Source of the DNA: Mnemiopsis leidyi
Taxonomy: Eukaryota > Ctenophora > Tentaculata > Lobata > Bolinopsidae
NCBI GenBank assembly: GCA_000226015.1
Contig: JH152975.1
Location: 288,065 to 352,064 of the forward strand
DNA length: 64,000 bases
Direction: 5' to 3'
Made by a program: the position numbers and the translations under genes. Position 1 is the first letter of the stretch. Each line of letters begins with the position of its first letter. Below the pieces are notes generated by a model. It was not told the origin of the DNA and did not search any database. It saw nothing but the letters and a program-made list of their open reading frames with translations. Of this stretch, positions 24,771 through 58,000 are shown piece after piece.

Positions 24771-26235
24771 CCCTCACAATTTAAAAGTCTGGTCACCGAC
24801 TTCCAATTTTGAAATGATGCGATGAGAAATTCGCCAAATCTTATATCACTGATCGTTCCAATGTACTCTGCAGATAACAAATAAACTTGTATCAAAACAA
24901 GGAAGTGTATAAAAAACAGATAGACAGCAAGAGCTGCGTTTAAGCTAAGTAAGTGGGCAAATGTGTGAACATTATCAATATTAGTAACCTACAGGACTTA
25001 GCCGTACACAGTAACACTGAAGTTTCATTTTGAGCGGTTAGCAAGCAAGGTGTCAGTAATAACACTAGTTAATACATTAGCAAGGACGAGAACCTCTCAC
25101 TAATTGATTGAAAACTAGCAGTATGACGATGGTAGATGATGCCATACCTCTAGTCGTCTGAGTTGTTGCTTAGGAAACCGTGACGTCTTCAGAGTCTTTA
25201 GTGATCGCAGGCGAACAAAGGCGATCACTGTGCAATGTTTTTACTTTAGGTTCGCCTCCATCGATCTCCATCTTATATTGAGATGACCCAACTTCTACAG
25301 GGTTAGGGATAGCTTAACTGCTGAGCGGAATAGAATAATCAAAATCGGTTCTGTGAAAAATTAGCAATTATTGAGGTTAAGGGTCTTTCGCATAGTTTGG
25401 CATTTCACCCCTTTTTTAAAATATTTTTAAGTAAATTCGTGAATTATCGTGATTGTCATCGAATGCTTCTTCTTAGACTGATAACGTTATTATATGAGGA
25501 CTACTGTAAAGCCCTTTAATTATACTTCAAAGAATATATACCAAGTGCAAAAAGTAAATAGTTGGGCTTATCTGTAATGATCATCACACCAGGTCCCCAG
25601 GTTTGACGAGCCAGATGAAACTGAGGACTTCGTTACAAATGAAGAAATGGCTAAGTTCTCTTTCCTCGGTCTCTGTAGCACAAAAGTTATTCTCCGTACA
25701 TTGAGTGAGCCCAATTTTCCACAGACAACCCACATTTGGACTTTTTAACTGAGACCGAACTTCGAAAAGCGATCGCTGAATCTTTGAAGTAGCTTGGAAG
25801 AACTCGCCCAAAATTTGCTGCAAAAACTTAACCGTCGTTCGTCATTAAATAAAATAAGTACATTCCTGATTCTTCACATTTATGAGGCTTCTTTAAGGTA
25901 AACTAGCCTTAAGCTTTCCAAGAGCTTAGCTTACACACATTACCCTGTAAGTGTAACATTATAAAGGTATCAAGATTGAATTACATAGTCTCAATATTTC
26001 GTGTAGGTCGAAAATATTTCAATATATATATATTGAGTGACCGAGAACTTTTCGAGATATATGTAATCTAGGAAATCGTTCACTTTTCAATAATTCATTT
26101 CTCATTATCATTCCTATCTCACATGTATAATCGAAACAAATAAAACAGAATTTTCGAAAAACCAAATAAAAACAACACAAGTCAGTGATCCAGCAAGATC
26201 AAGTAAGAAAACAACTTGAGTCCCACTCGGAAACT
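24771..26235. other. Intergenic region between TMC and EPRS
   Basis: TMC transcription presumably starts in the right-hand neighbourhood of 24771. A minus-strand frame at 25584-25823 (including CLWKIGLTQCTENNFCATE) has no recognised domain and no clear splice context, so I do not call it. The rest is AT-rich with no structure I could support. Confidence 0.4.
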
Positions 26236-47263
<21,028 letters not shown>

Positions 47264-47994
47264 TGCAGAGATCTGGAATAAGTTGTCTTAAGCTTTTGCA
47301 TACAGTAAGGCAATCTGTCATTTTAAGATTTCAGATAATACTGTTAAAACAATCTAGCTATATACGGTAGATCTAATGAACATAACTCGCATGGAGGTAC
47401 TGCCAATTTGTTTTCATTGGTGTAAGGATAACTCGAACTAATAAGCCATAGACAACTTCTCCTTGTTCAATTAAGGTTTTAAGTCGAGTTGCAACAAATA
47501 CACGATCTATGCACAAGTAACCTCCCATTTTACTTCATAATGTTCTTAATAAAGCAAGCCTTGTTAGTATGAGTAAACAACATTCTCATTTTTACTTACT
47601 TGAACAGCTGTAGTTAGAGAGCAGTGAGTTGTGCGCCAATATTTTAACAAACTTGTCTGCAGTATGTGACCTACTAGCATAAACACATGGTTTCAAACCA
47701 CTGATGAGAAAAGTTCTATAAATTGGCTTATATGATGAAATTGATATTAGATTGAGCCATCACAAACACTAAGTGGTAAACAAGTACACAAGATAGTACA
47801 CAAGGAAGAGCTTTTTTTGTTAAATATAAGAGAAAAGTAACATCTTTACTTTAAACATCTTTAATTACATTCATAAATTATAAATAATAATATAAAATGC
47901 AGTTCCTCAACTGTAAGTTATGTCACAGCTCACCTTTGATAAATGTTCATTTATGTACAAGATTTTTGATACTTGATTTCAGACATTATGTAAA
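47264..47994. other. EPRS 5' flank / FAM185A-like 3' flank
   Basis: About 730 bp separate the FAM185A-like stop codon from the EPRS start on the same strand. It should hold the EPRS promoter, and probably a 5' UTR intron acceptor ending at TTATTCCAG. No further coding frame is seen. Confidence 0.4.
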
Positions 47995-48963
47995 TTATTT
48001 TGATTCATCCAACTTATCCCACAATGATTCACCCCAAGATTTTGCCTTAGCAACAAATACTGTGGCATCATATGCCATCAAATTCACCAATGCCGAGGCT
48101 TCATTGTTCTTGTTGACTAGTTCCTTGACTTCATCAGTCACTTCAGCTTTAGCTGATGATTGAATACTCAACATACATTTTGAACAGACCTCATCACTGA
48201 GATAGAGTTTAACAGGACCACCAAAACTCTGTATAGAAACTTTCTCATCAATATCTTGGAGGGTTATAGTCACTTCTCCTCCTCGACACTGCACATCTAG
48301 ATTGTCTTTTGAAGATCCAATGGTTACTGAACCGCTACCACTAACAATTTTGCAATTTCCATGAATATTGTCTATTTTTATATCTCCATATTTTCCAAAT
48401 ATTTTTCCATCTGGAGCATAAACTGAACCAATGTTGACAGAACCTGCTGTAGTGCTTATGGTGAGCTGTTCCCCCTGAACTTTTTTAGCGGTGACATTTC
48501 CCCCAGTCATTATAGTGCAATTACTAACAATAGAGTTAAGCTGAACTGAACCTGACTTGCTAATAATAGATGTGTTTGTAGCCTTGACATTTTTCAGCGT
48601 ACATCTTCCTTTATCAGTCTGAATGTCAACATCAGCTTCATGACCTATAACATCCACACAAGCATCATTCTTACATTTAACAAAGAGTGGGGCTTTCACA
48701 GGAATTTGAGCATTGATGGGATCAGATTCCTGTTCAGAACATGATAATTCAAGGCTGTCAGTTAAAGTAAAATTAGCTCCGTTTTCTGGGTAAACCACTC
48801 TAGTTTTTGGTTCAACACAGTCTGTTTTCCAGTCATACTGCCGAATAAAAACATCGTTAACTGACTGAATCTTTATAGGTGTGAAGTCGTCGATTCTTTT
48901 CTCCCACACACAAGTACTGAGTGACCGTAACAAATGTCGAGGAACATATAATCTTGCTAACAT
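47995..48963 (-). CDS. FAM185A: FAM185A-like protein (DUF4097-type beta-helix), 322 aa
   Basis: A single coding exon begins at the ATG at 48963, just after an ATTTGCAG acceptor, so a 5' UTR intron is likely. The N-terminus (MLARLYVPRHLLRSLSTCVW) is basic and amphipathic, compatible with mitochondrial import. The rest is a ladder of short beta-strand repeats with G-(S/N)-V/I spacing (SGSVQLNSIV, GGNVTAKKVQGE, AGSVNIGSVYAPDG, YGDIKIDNIHGN, SGSVTIG, GGEVTITLQDI), characteristic of DUF4097 adhesin-like helices including FAM185A. The molecular function of FAM185A is poorly defined. An upstream in-frame Met at 48984 lies before the acceptor and is unlikely to be used. Confidence 0.65.
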   Translation of the reverse strand: MLARLYVPRHLLRSLSTCVWEKRIDDFTPIKIQSVNDVFIRQYDWKTDCVEPKTRVVYPENGANFTLTDSLELSCSEQESDPINAQIPVKAPLFVKCKNDACVDVIGHEADVDIQTDKGRCTLKNVKATNTSIISKSGSVQLNSIVSNCTIMTGGNVTAKKVQGEQLTISTTAGSVNIGSVYAPDGKIFGKYGDIKIDNIHGNCKIVSGSGSVTIGSSKDNLDVQCRGGEVTITLQDIDEKVSIQSFGGPVKLYLSDEVCSKCMLSIQSSAKAEVTDEVKELVNKNNEASALVNLMAYDATVFVAKAKSWGESLWDKLDESK

Positions 48964-49980
48964 TCTGCAAATTAAACAAATCAAGAGTTCCTCTTATGAA
49001 GCTTTCTTTAGTTCTGATTGTGATGGAATTAGAAAATGAATAAATTGATCATATACACTATGCAACAGGGGTAAAACAGTTCAATCTACAATAAGGGCTT
49101 CTGGTACAACTAGACAGCATACATTTTTAGCCGTGTTGAACTAATTTGAAGTGGCTTGGTAGCTTTTTGTTCTAACCAGGGATGCATCAGCACCTGGTTA
49201 GTTAAAATAGCTGCTAAAAATTACATTACCACTTAGGCAAACAAGAACATCAGTAATGGCATTGTGTTACAGAAGCATGATGATGATGATGAAAATCTAA
49301 ATTGAATAGGCTACAGTGAGCATTTTAGTTAAATAAATGAATTCATGTCCCAAAAACAAAGATTTCAGAATGATTTGAAGGTCATATCTTAAATTTAAGA
49401 GAACCTGCTTATCAAAAAGGTTCATTCCAAAATATATCATGAACAGATTTATCACAGTAGTAATTTCCCTAAGAGGCTTTCAGCAAATGAAAAGTAAACG
49501 CCACTTTTAAAGATGATTTCCCATCCTTTGAGAAATTAACATCATGGTACAACTCATATCCAATACCATGAAATTGGAAAGCTCAAGTAATATGTGGGTT
49601 ACAATTATATCAGATAAAATTTCATTTAAACCTATCAGTTAATTTTAGATATCTCATTTTGAAGAACTGCTATTTTCATCAAAGCTAATGACAATAAATA
49701 CCGACACTGAATGTCCACAAAATTACAAGCACCAAAGTTCATGTTATCAGGAGTTGTACCAATAATCTCCAAGTAGATAATGCAGTAGGTGTTGTAATCA
49801 GCCCTGAGAAAAGACAAGAAAAGTGAGGAGATGGTGGTATCACACATTGATTATGCTGGTGAATGATGACATGGCCGTTATGTTGTACAACTCAACAGAT
49901 CTAGATGGTCTGCAGAAGTCTACAGACCTCTTGGCTCATTATTGCAGCTATATGCTGGGCTAAGAATAGTTGCTAGAAGA
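48964..49980. other. FAM185A-like 5' flank, nothing recognised
   Basis: The sequence is AT-rich, with a short GATGATGAT run near 49277-49290. No coding frame with a recognisable domain was found on either strand. Confidence 0.4.
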
Positions 49981-50049
49981 TTGACGAGATGATATCCATC
50001 TAACGTTCTAACGAACGAGCCGGGCGCGAGTCGGGTAACACCTCAACAA
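49981..50049 (+). mobile_element. MITE, family 1 (69 bp)
   Basis: The element runs from TTGACGAGATGATATCC to GGGTAACACCTCAACAA and is flanked by perfect 8-bp CTAGAAGA (49973-49980 and 50050-50057). Confidence 0.85.
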
Positions 50050-50085
50050 CTAGAAGAAGACGCAGAAAAACAGGTATTTATTTAC

Positions 50086-50143
50086 TTGCCTTGCGTTGCG
50101 GGGGCTGCCGCTTCGCGGCAGCAGGTCAGACAACGTCTGACAA
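50086..50143 (+). mobile_element. Tiny element, family 5 (58 bp) with GC hairpin
   Basis: The element runs from TTGCCTTGCGTTGCGG to GACAACGTCTGACAA and is flanked by perfect 8-bp TTATTTAC (50078-50085 and 50144-50151). Its core is the perfect hairpin GCTGCCGC-TTC-GCGGCAGC, shared with the block nested near 1673-1750. Confidence 0.75.
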
Positions 50144-50167
50144 TTATTTACAGCATTCAAAAATCAA

Positions 50168-50327
50168 TTGACGAGATGATATCCGTCTAACGTTCTAACG
50201 AAACTCGCGAGGAGAGCAGAAAACTGCGAGCCGCGCGCGGGTCGGGTAACATCTCGACAAAAAATCAATTGACGAGATTATATCCGTCTACCGTTCTAGC
50301 TGCGTGAATCGGGTATCACCGCGACAA
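50168..50327 (+). mobile_element. Two adjacent family 1 MITEs sharing a target duplication
   Basis: The copies are 50168-50260 (with the CGAGGAGAGCAGAAAACTGC core) and 50269-50327 (short core). AAAATCAA lies before, between and, as AAATCAA, after them. This repeats the arrangement seen at 696-1082. Confidence 0.8.
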
Positions 50328-50860
50328 AAATCAAATGAAATACTAACAGTAAAATTGATATAACTTAATAAATTGTCTTTTACTTAGCTTCATATTTTTA
50401 GTTGTAGGTTGATAACTTACTGTCGCGGCCATCTAATCTCGCGCTATCGCGCATTCTTGCCTGGCACATGATCACCGTTAAATTAATTTAAATTTCACAG
50501 TCAAATTTAGAAACATGTTATTTTATATCTCATGCTTACAAATTTTGTCAGACGTTGACTAGATGGTATCCAGGTATCACCGCGACAACACGTTGCTAAA
50601 CACGTATATCCCTGTGCGAGCTTAGCACGAAATTAGGACGGACTGCGGACGCAAACGCTCACCTATGTGCGTCCCAATAGGGCGCGCGCAGCGCGAGCCA
50701 TATGCACAGGGCTATGTTGGCTTAGCAACGCGAACGTCATTTTATTCACTTCGAATGAGGGTCGGACAAAGTCAGACAATTTAATTACAAGTAAGTAAGT
50801 AACAAGCACATGGTTATTGCTCTACACTCTAACCAGAGCCCGGCCCTTTTGCCATCATGC

Positions 50861-50997
50861 TTGTCGAGATGTTACCCTCGACTCGCAGCTTGCTTTACCG
50901 GGCGTTGCGCGGCTCTCTCTCCCCAGGCAAAGTTTGCTGCTCTCCTGGCGAGACACTCTGTTAGAACGTTAAAGTTAAACGGATATCATTTCGTCAA
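50861..50997 (-). mobile_element. MITE, family 1, reverse, with a nested family 3 fragment
   Basis: The ends TTGTCGAGATGTTACCC and GATATCATTTCGTCAA match family 1. A TTACCGGGCGTTGCGCGGC...CCCCAGGCAA family 3 copy lies inside, so nesting occurs in the opposite direction from that at 1989-2124. CCCTTTTG occurs at 50844-50851 and again after the right end, a possible but offset target duplication. Confidence 0.65.
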
Positions 50998-51258
50998 CCC
51001 TTTTGCGCGCCGGCGCGCGGCGTAAACACCTGGTTAGGGGAAACTTAAGTCTAGTCTGACAGTGACAAGAAGATATTAACTTCAAGCAGAAAATAACATA
51101 TTACAGATTAATCTCTAAATGCGTAGTTAACTATTTAATTTTAAATAAAATTATGAATATTATCTTTTAATACAGATCAAAATTAAATTAATACCACTGT
51201 CAGTTTCGTGGAAAGTTTTGTTAACATTTAACTAAAAACCTTAGTTTGAGCTAATATT

Positions 51259-51330
51259 TTGTAGGTTTACAACCTACCGTCATCGCTTCGCGCGCGTCAC
51301 ACCTGCTCCTCGACGCGCATCGCCCGTTAA
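51259..51330 (+). mobile_element. Tiny element, family 2 (72 bp)
   Basis: The element is flanked by perfect 9-bp GCTAATATT (51250-51258 and 51331-51339). It begins TTGTAGGTTTACAACCTAC (hairpin) and ends GCATCGCCCGTTAA. Confidence 0.8.
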
Positions 51331-51404
51331 GCTAATATTCAGAATATTCTGCAAGGTCAGAGGCCGGGTACATGTGACTTAAAGGTAAACTGGTTTTGTT
51401 CTGA

Positions 51405-51481
51405 TTACCGAGCGCTGCGCGGCTCTCTCTACGTCTCCCTCCGATTGTTGCAAAGCAACAAAGACTGAGGTCCCCAGGCAA
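51405..51481 (+). mobile_element. Tiny element, family 3 (77 bp)
   Basis: The element runs from TTACCGAGCGCTGCGCGGC to AGGTCCCCAGGCAA, flanked by TGTTCTGA and TGTTTTGA. Confidence 0.7.
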
Positions 51482-52014
51482 TGTTTTGATGAATAGACTA
51501 TTACATTCATACAACTTCTGTCACGTATTATAATTAACGAAGCCTGGAGCCGCCTTAGGTTAAGATACAGGAAAAAATCTAGTGTATACAAGTTCAACAT
51601 TTTTTGGACTATTGATAATGATAGGTTTCGAGTCCACTATTCCATTGTCCATAAGCACTTTATATCATAGTTTTAGCTCAAATTGAAAAATATTAATCAT
51701 TCGGTGTCACAATTCTTCTATCTACAAGTACAACTTACACAAAGAACATAATCGGCAAGTAAAAAATAATTCTCAACTCAAACTATAACTGTTATACTTA
51801 TTGAGTCATGTTAAGCCCAGAACTTTAAAACACGTTCTCCATTAAATTAAAAAATTCAAATTCAAAATCTCATTCTATTCCATAATTAATGAATTCAAAG
51901 TCTTTAAAAAAATTCGCTTATAAATTACCTTCCCATTTTCCTAAAACGGGATATTCCATTAATTAATGATAAAAACACGAGCATGTTTTATAGATAAAAT
52001 ACATGATCATTCCG
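51482..52014. other. AT-rich 3' flank of the sulfotransferase gene
   Basis: No gene was seen. The transcript's 3' UTR probably occupies the right-hand part. Confidence 0.4.
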
Positions 52015-55000
52015 TCACGTTTTTCCATCAAATATGTCATAGCCGAATGTTCGGAGGAATTCTCCACACGCACGTTCAATAATCCTTATTTTCTCAACAT
52101 CCATGGAGCGCCATTTTTCTGAAACAGCTTTTGAGTCTTTGATAACCTGCAACGTAAATAAAGATTGTCTAGATGGCGAGGAGAAGTAATTTATTGTTGT
52201 TTTGAAAATTCATTTTTTTAACGGATTCAATCTTGTCGCTGTTACAACTGACTCACAAAGCTCAAAGCCGAACGAGACGGTGAAATGAAAAGTAAAACTA
52301 AGTAACGTACATTGAAATTTGACGAAGCCTTTTCCCCGTTCATGGATGTGTCGACAAAACTAGTGACTTTCTCGGTGACAGGCTTGCTGACGAACTTGTA
52401 TAACTCCTCTACCTTATCATATGGTTTATCGACCATCTGCAGGGAACGATTGATGCTTAAACACGGGTTATTACAACTACATTAAAATTGAAGGAATTGA
52501 ATGAAGGGAACAGTGGTTATTAGGAAAGAATACACAATCAGTATCAGTAAAAAAAGAAATACACAAAAAATAATACACAATCACTATCAGCGTCACTCAC
52601 ATCTTGATATCTAACCCTGAGATATCTGTCTTTGAGCCAGGGCTCCTTGCCCATGGCACCGTTTTTCACCCCGTGTGAACACAAGTCGGCCGCAGCGTCG
52701 TAGATCATATCATCGCTCATCTCCTGCGAGGAATTCTTTTATACGTTTATTAGCGCTGCCCGGGTTCATGTCTGTACCTTAGATATATTGTATTACAGCT
52801 CTCAACAGTATATTGGAAAGTTTTTATCTCTTATGCGACGGCCATAGTTGTCATACAACCAATCCAGAATTCTTTAACCAAAAAAGTGAGAGCACAATCC
52901 ATGGCACAAGCTTCAAAAAGAGCTGTTCAAAGAGAAGAAGAGAGATATGCAAACTAAACATGAAGTCCCGCCTTACCAGACATCCCTTCTGGTTCGAACC
53001 AGTCACAAGCCCGGAGGATCTTAACACCAGGCAACAGTTTATCTCAGGCTCTCCGCTCCTGCTTCAAGCTCATCAATACGGTACAGACTATGAGAGCCGC
53101 ATTAACTCATAGTACAAGGATCAACACAGCTTAGCAACTGTTTACTGTACAGTGCAGCTAACACAGCCTACTCCAACATTCAAATTGACAACAGGGGTAC
53201 CCTTCCAAGGGTTAATTAAATTATCAATCACGGTTTTCAATAACACCAACGGTTTCCTTAACAGCCTCAGGTNNNNNNNNNNNNNNNNNNNNNNNNNNNN
53301 NNNNNNNNNNNNNNNNNNNNNNNNNNNNNNNNNNNNNNNNNNNNNNNNNNNNNNNNNNNNNNNNNNNNNNNNNNNNNNNNNNNNNNNNNNNNNNNNNNNN
53401 NNNNNNNNNNNNNNNNNNNNNNNNNNNNNNNNNNNNNNNNNNNNNNNNNNNNNNNNNNNNNNNNNNNNNNNNNNNNNNNNNNNNNNNNNNNNNNNNNNNN
53501 NNNNNNNNNNNNNNNNNNNNNNNNNNNNNNNNNNNNNNNNNNNNNNNNNNNNNNNNNNNNNNNNNNNNNNNNNNNNNNNNNNNNNNNNNNNNNNNNNNNN
53601 NNNNNNNNNNNNNNNNNNNNNNNNNNNNNNNNNNNNNNNNNNNNNNNNNNNNNNNNNNNNNNNNNNNNNNNNNNNNNNNNNNNNNNNNNNNNNNNNNNNN
53701 NNNNNNNNNNNNNNNNNNNNNNNNNNNNNNNNNNNNNNNNNNNNNNNNNNNNNNNNNNNNNNNNNNNNNNNNNNNNNNNNNNNNNNNNNNNNNNNNNNNN
53801 NNNNNNNNNNNNNNNNNNNNNNNNNNNNNTGCTTCAACAAAGCAGACTTAACCGGATAGTTTCTATTAACATCCCTCAGGCACGCTTATGCGTGTTCCCT
53901 CAGGGCCAGAAGATAGTCCCTGCCTACCCAGTCTAGTAACGAGCCCCGTTCTCTACTCCTCTGGGTTTGCATCTTTTGGTCTGCAACAGCATTAGACTCC
54001 CATGTCTGTTGCCGTCTTATCTCTATAGTTAGTATTTTTATTGTTTATATTGGGAGTCCTTGAGACCCAGCTAGCAGGAGTTGGACTCTGGGGACCCGGT
54101 GAGAAAGCTTTTTAGGTAAGGCCTGCGCCGGTGACCATTTTAGAGAGAGAGAGAGCAAACTAAACATGCTCTTAAGTTCATTCAAATCAATCATCACCAA
54201 TCATTGACAATAGCGGCAGATCAGAATTGATTATGGGTATACAGATAGAAGTACATTTACGGGTATTTTCTGTCCGTTTCCGCTGTAAAGTTCGTGAAAC
54301 GTCACCATTCTTGATCTGATAACCGCTCGAGGATCCCGTATCAAATGAACCACCTGAATTGCGATATCTGGATTAATTTCGCATAAATGCATTACAGAGG
54401 ACAATAATATTATCAAATATACTTCACATATTCAAAGCATTGACTAAAATTAGTAAGTCATTTCACTTCAGACACCTACCTGATAATTAGTGCAGCCAAA
54501 CTCAGGCAGACGTTTTAGGATAGAAAGATCGGTCAGTCTGATACATTTCGGCATAATTATATCGAAGTTAGAGCAGAACTCCTCCATATGCTCTCTACCT
54601 TCTGCAAGGTATTTTCTTTGAGTAACCAGACGAATTTATTTGTACAAAAACTAAATTCATTTATTCGAGAAAAAGTTCAAAGCGCAGTGTTTTGGATCAT
54701 TATTACGTAGATCAGAATCTCCAAAACTCAATCCATAATAACTGCCCAAATTTCGTAGATTTTATATGTACAGGCAGCAAGAATCATCATTATATCGAGA
54801 ATTTTATATACAAAAGTGCGACCTAGGAAAAAAAAGCTGGTCTCTCCAATAAAATAATCAATCGATTTTTCTCGTGTAGAGACAGTCTGGCAAATCGTTA
54901 TGATATGCAGCAGACACATATGGGCATGAAGGTTTTATTATTATCTATTATAGTTATAGACTATAGTATATAATAATAATTATATTATTATCATATATTA

Positions 55001-58000
55001 CAGTACACGACTTGATTATACCATTATTATACTATATAGTATGGTAGTATACAAAGGTTATATTATTATATTATATTTCCGTGTATTGGATTCAATAAAC
55101 TTAGGTACGACCAAGGCGTACAGCTAGCTTAGCTCGTTTGGTTGCTGTATATGATCTAAATAATCAGCTAGTACATATAACATACAGTACTAAAAATCCA
55201 GCTTGCTATACTCTACTATAGTAAGCTAGCTAATATGATCTGCTAGCTAGCTATATTGTACTTTACAGCTAGCAATAAAGCTTAGCTAGCTAGATAGCTT
55301 AGTATAATCAATTATATCAAGATAGTTAACAGATCGACTTAAATTTACAATAAATAAAATACCATGTATAATATTAATAATATACTAATAAATTTAATGC
55401 AAGCAATGCGCGCATTGCTTTATGGCGCCAAAAAGCCACCATAAAAAGTTGTGCGCGTTCCAAAATTTCTCGTACCAATTTCATCGTTCCCAGCATAAAT
55501 TGCCTGTACTCGATAAGGATGACGTTGCATGTTGCACATAGCATATAAAGCTATCAGAATTCTCGTCAATTTAAATTGTTTAATGGTGATATCCCAATAA
55601 ATTGCACTAAGATAACTAAGATTGGAAATGGTTAAAGTTGGCACTCAAACATTTATCGACTTAGCAGCAACTGGTTTCACTAAACATCGACAGCATGTGG
55701 ACCCTCTTAGCTCTCCAAGGAACTTACTTTGAACTTCCTCGTGCAAATTGTAAGAGGTATGACTTGACTTTTCCCTCGTTATCACAGCTTTTCCAAACGC
55801 TTGTATCGTCCTAAATTTGCACGTGCATAAACTGGAGAGCACTTTCAACTTTGACTCTTCCGAAAGTTGTTCCTTGTCTAATGGATCGTGCGAAGCCTGA
55901 AATGAAAGTTCGTTATTACGACACGATAAACGTTATTAATACCACATTTATCAAGTTTAAGACATATATCTCTAAAGAATTTGACAATTTACTGCTTAGT
56001 GGTTAAATGCTGCTTAGTGGCTATAAACATTATATAAATAAACATATAATGTACACAGTTCAACAAAGTCACAATCTCCCAATTGGGAACTTGATGAACT
56101 GCTGGGTTACCTGAGGGTATCCCATCGAACTGGCATGACGAGGATCTAGGGGTTCAAATACGTACATCAAGTCTGGAATCATCTGGAATATCGTCCCTAG
56201 CCAAGTTGAACCTGATCTGAGATCACACACTTTATAGCTTTACCGTTTCGCTATACAGGCAGCACAATAAATTGAAAAATTCTAAAATTTCTTTAACTTT
56301 ACCAATCTATTCCGACGATTCCTGGGTTAAAATAAAAAAAATCATTTTTAATGCAAATTTTAGAATTTTTCAAAACTGATGATTATAATGATCTTTAAAC
56401 AACCAGGTAAATAAGTACACTGCACCTGCTCTCCGTGGCTATAATAACCAATCTTCTCTTTGTCTCTGAAACTGAAGAATTTCCGGACGATGTCTGGGCG
56501 TTTGAGTTTTCTTGTTGTGACTGCTTTGGTGAGTCGGTTTCATCTTGTATGTCTGCTCTGATTTCCTGAGATTCAAATATGTTCTTTCTTGGCAATGTGT
56601 TTTTAGACAGGACTACACATCAGAATTAAATTAATTCCAGATGAATGTACGTCAATGTCAACCATTGTAATCCTATCAATCGATGCGCGACTTTTCCGCA
56701 GTTCATTTCTGAGTGAAGGGAGTGATACACACAACTTTGAGTAAACTCATGCTGATCACAAATATACAGTACAAGTTACAATATACAGTACAAGTTACAA
56801 TATACAGTACAAGGAGGTGGGTAACGACACGGGGCAAGAAGCAATTGGATGAGTAGAACACTTCCAACGAACAGGTCTAGACAGGTCTACACATCAGAAT
56901 TAAATTAATTCCAGATGAATGTACGTCAATGTCAACCATTGTAATCCTATCAATCGATGAGCGACTTTTCCGCAGTTCATTTCTGAGTGAAGCGAGTGAT
57001 ACACACAACTTTGAGTAAACTCAAGCTGTTCACAATATACAGTACAAGTTACAATATACAGTACAAGGAGGTGGGTAACGACACGGGGCAAGAAGCAATT
57101 GGATGAGTAGAACACTTCCAACGAACGTGTGCAGATTATATCAACAAATTGTAACTCTCAACAGAGAATAACACTAAGGAGTAATGGGGGATAAGAATGA
57201 GGAAAGAAAATAACCATCAAGTGGCGGGAATATTAGCTTAATAAAATAATTCATTACTACAATAACGTGTGGGCGGTAACTTTGGGTTAGTTTTGTGATT
57301 TGATAACCATCCTCTACTTCCAGTAGTCCAATTTCCTATACTATGTTTAACAGAGACGGCACCCAAACAACCTCCCGATCACGGCGCAGAAACAGATATC
57401 ATTGTGTTATGGTGTGATACAGAACCTTCTTTGGTCATGCAGCACAGCGAACCATATATATATATATACAACCAAAAGTAATATAGAAACGTGATAATTT
57501 TCGGACAAGAGTCCGCTTCGGACAATAGTCCGTTTTTTTCGGAACACAGATTCGGACAACAGTCCGTTTCGGACAAGAGTCCGCTTCGGACAACAGTACG
57601 GTTACCCCCCAACTAAAACAATCTTAACCGATCACCGATTTTATAACCGTGATTACCATCTAACTGATAAGGAAAACCCTTGATAAGGCACTATCTGCAC
57701 ATTAACCAGATCTATTTGAGAGGTAATACATCAGGATGCCTGCTCTAGGAGCACCGCGCAGTTCGCGATACTCGTGTAGGCAGATGTGTGGCAACACGAA
57801 GAAGTGTGCACATTGACGATACATTACCAACTAGCCAGGCCGCTGCTGCATTCACATCTACATTTACATTACAAATATTGTCCTCAACAAACTTCCTAAA
57901 CACGTGTACATATTGTTCTAATTATCGTTGTCTTCAAAAACGTGCGAGTAGATCCTTAGTTATTACTTGTTAAGTACACGAAATGTGAGGAGAGAATATT

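Noticed and set aside
25584-25823. Minus-strand frame between TMC and EPRS
   Set aside because: It has no recognised motif and no clear acceptor or donor, and neither neighbouring gene needs it.
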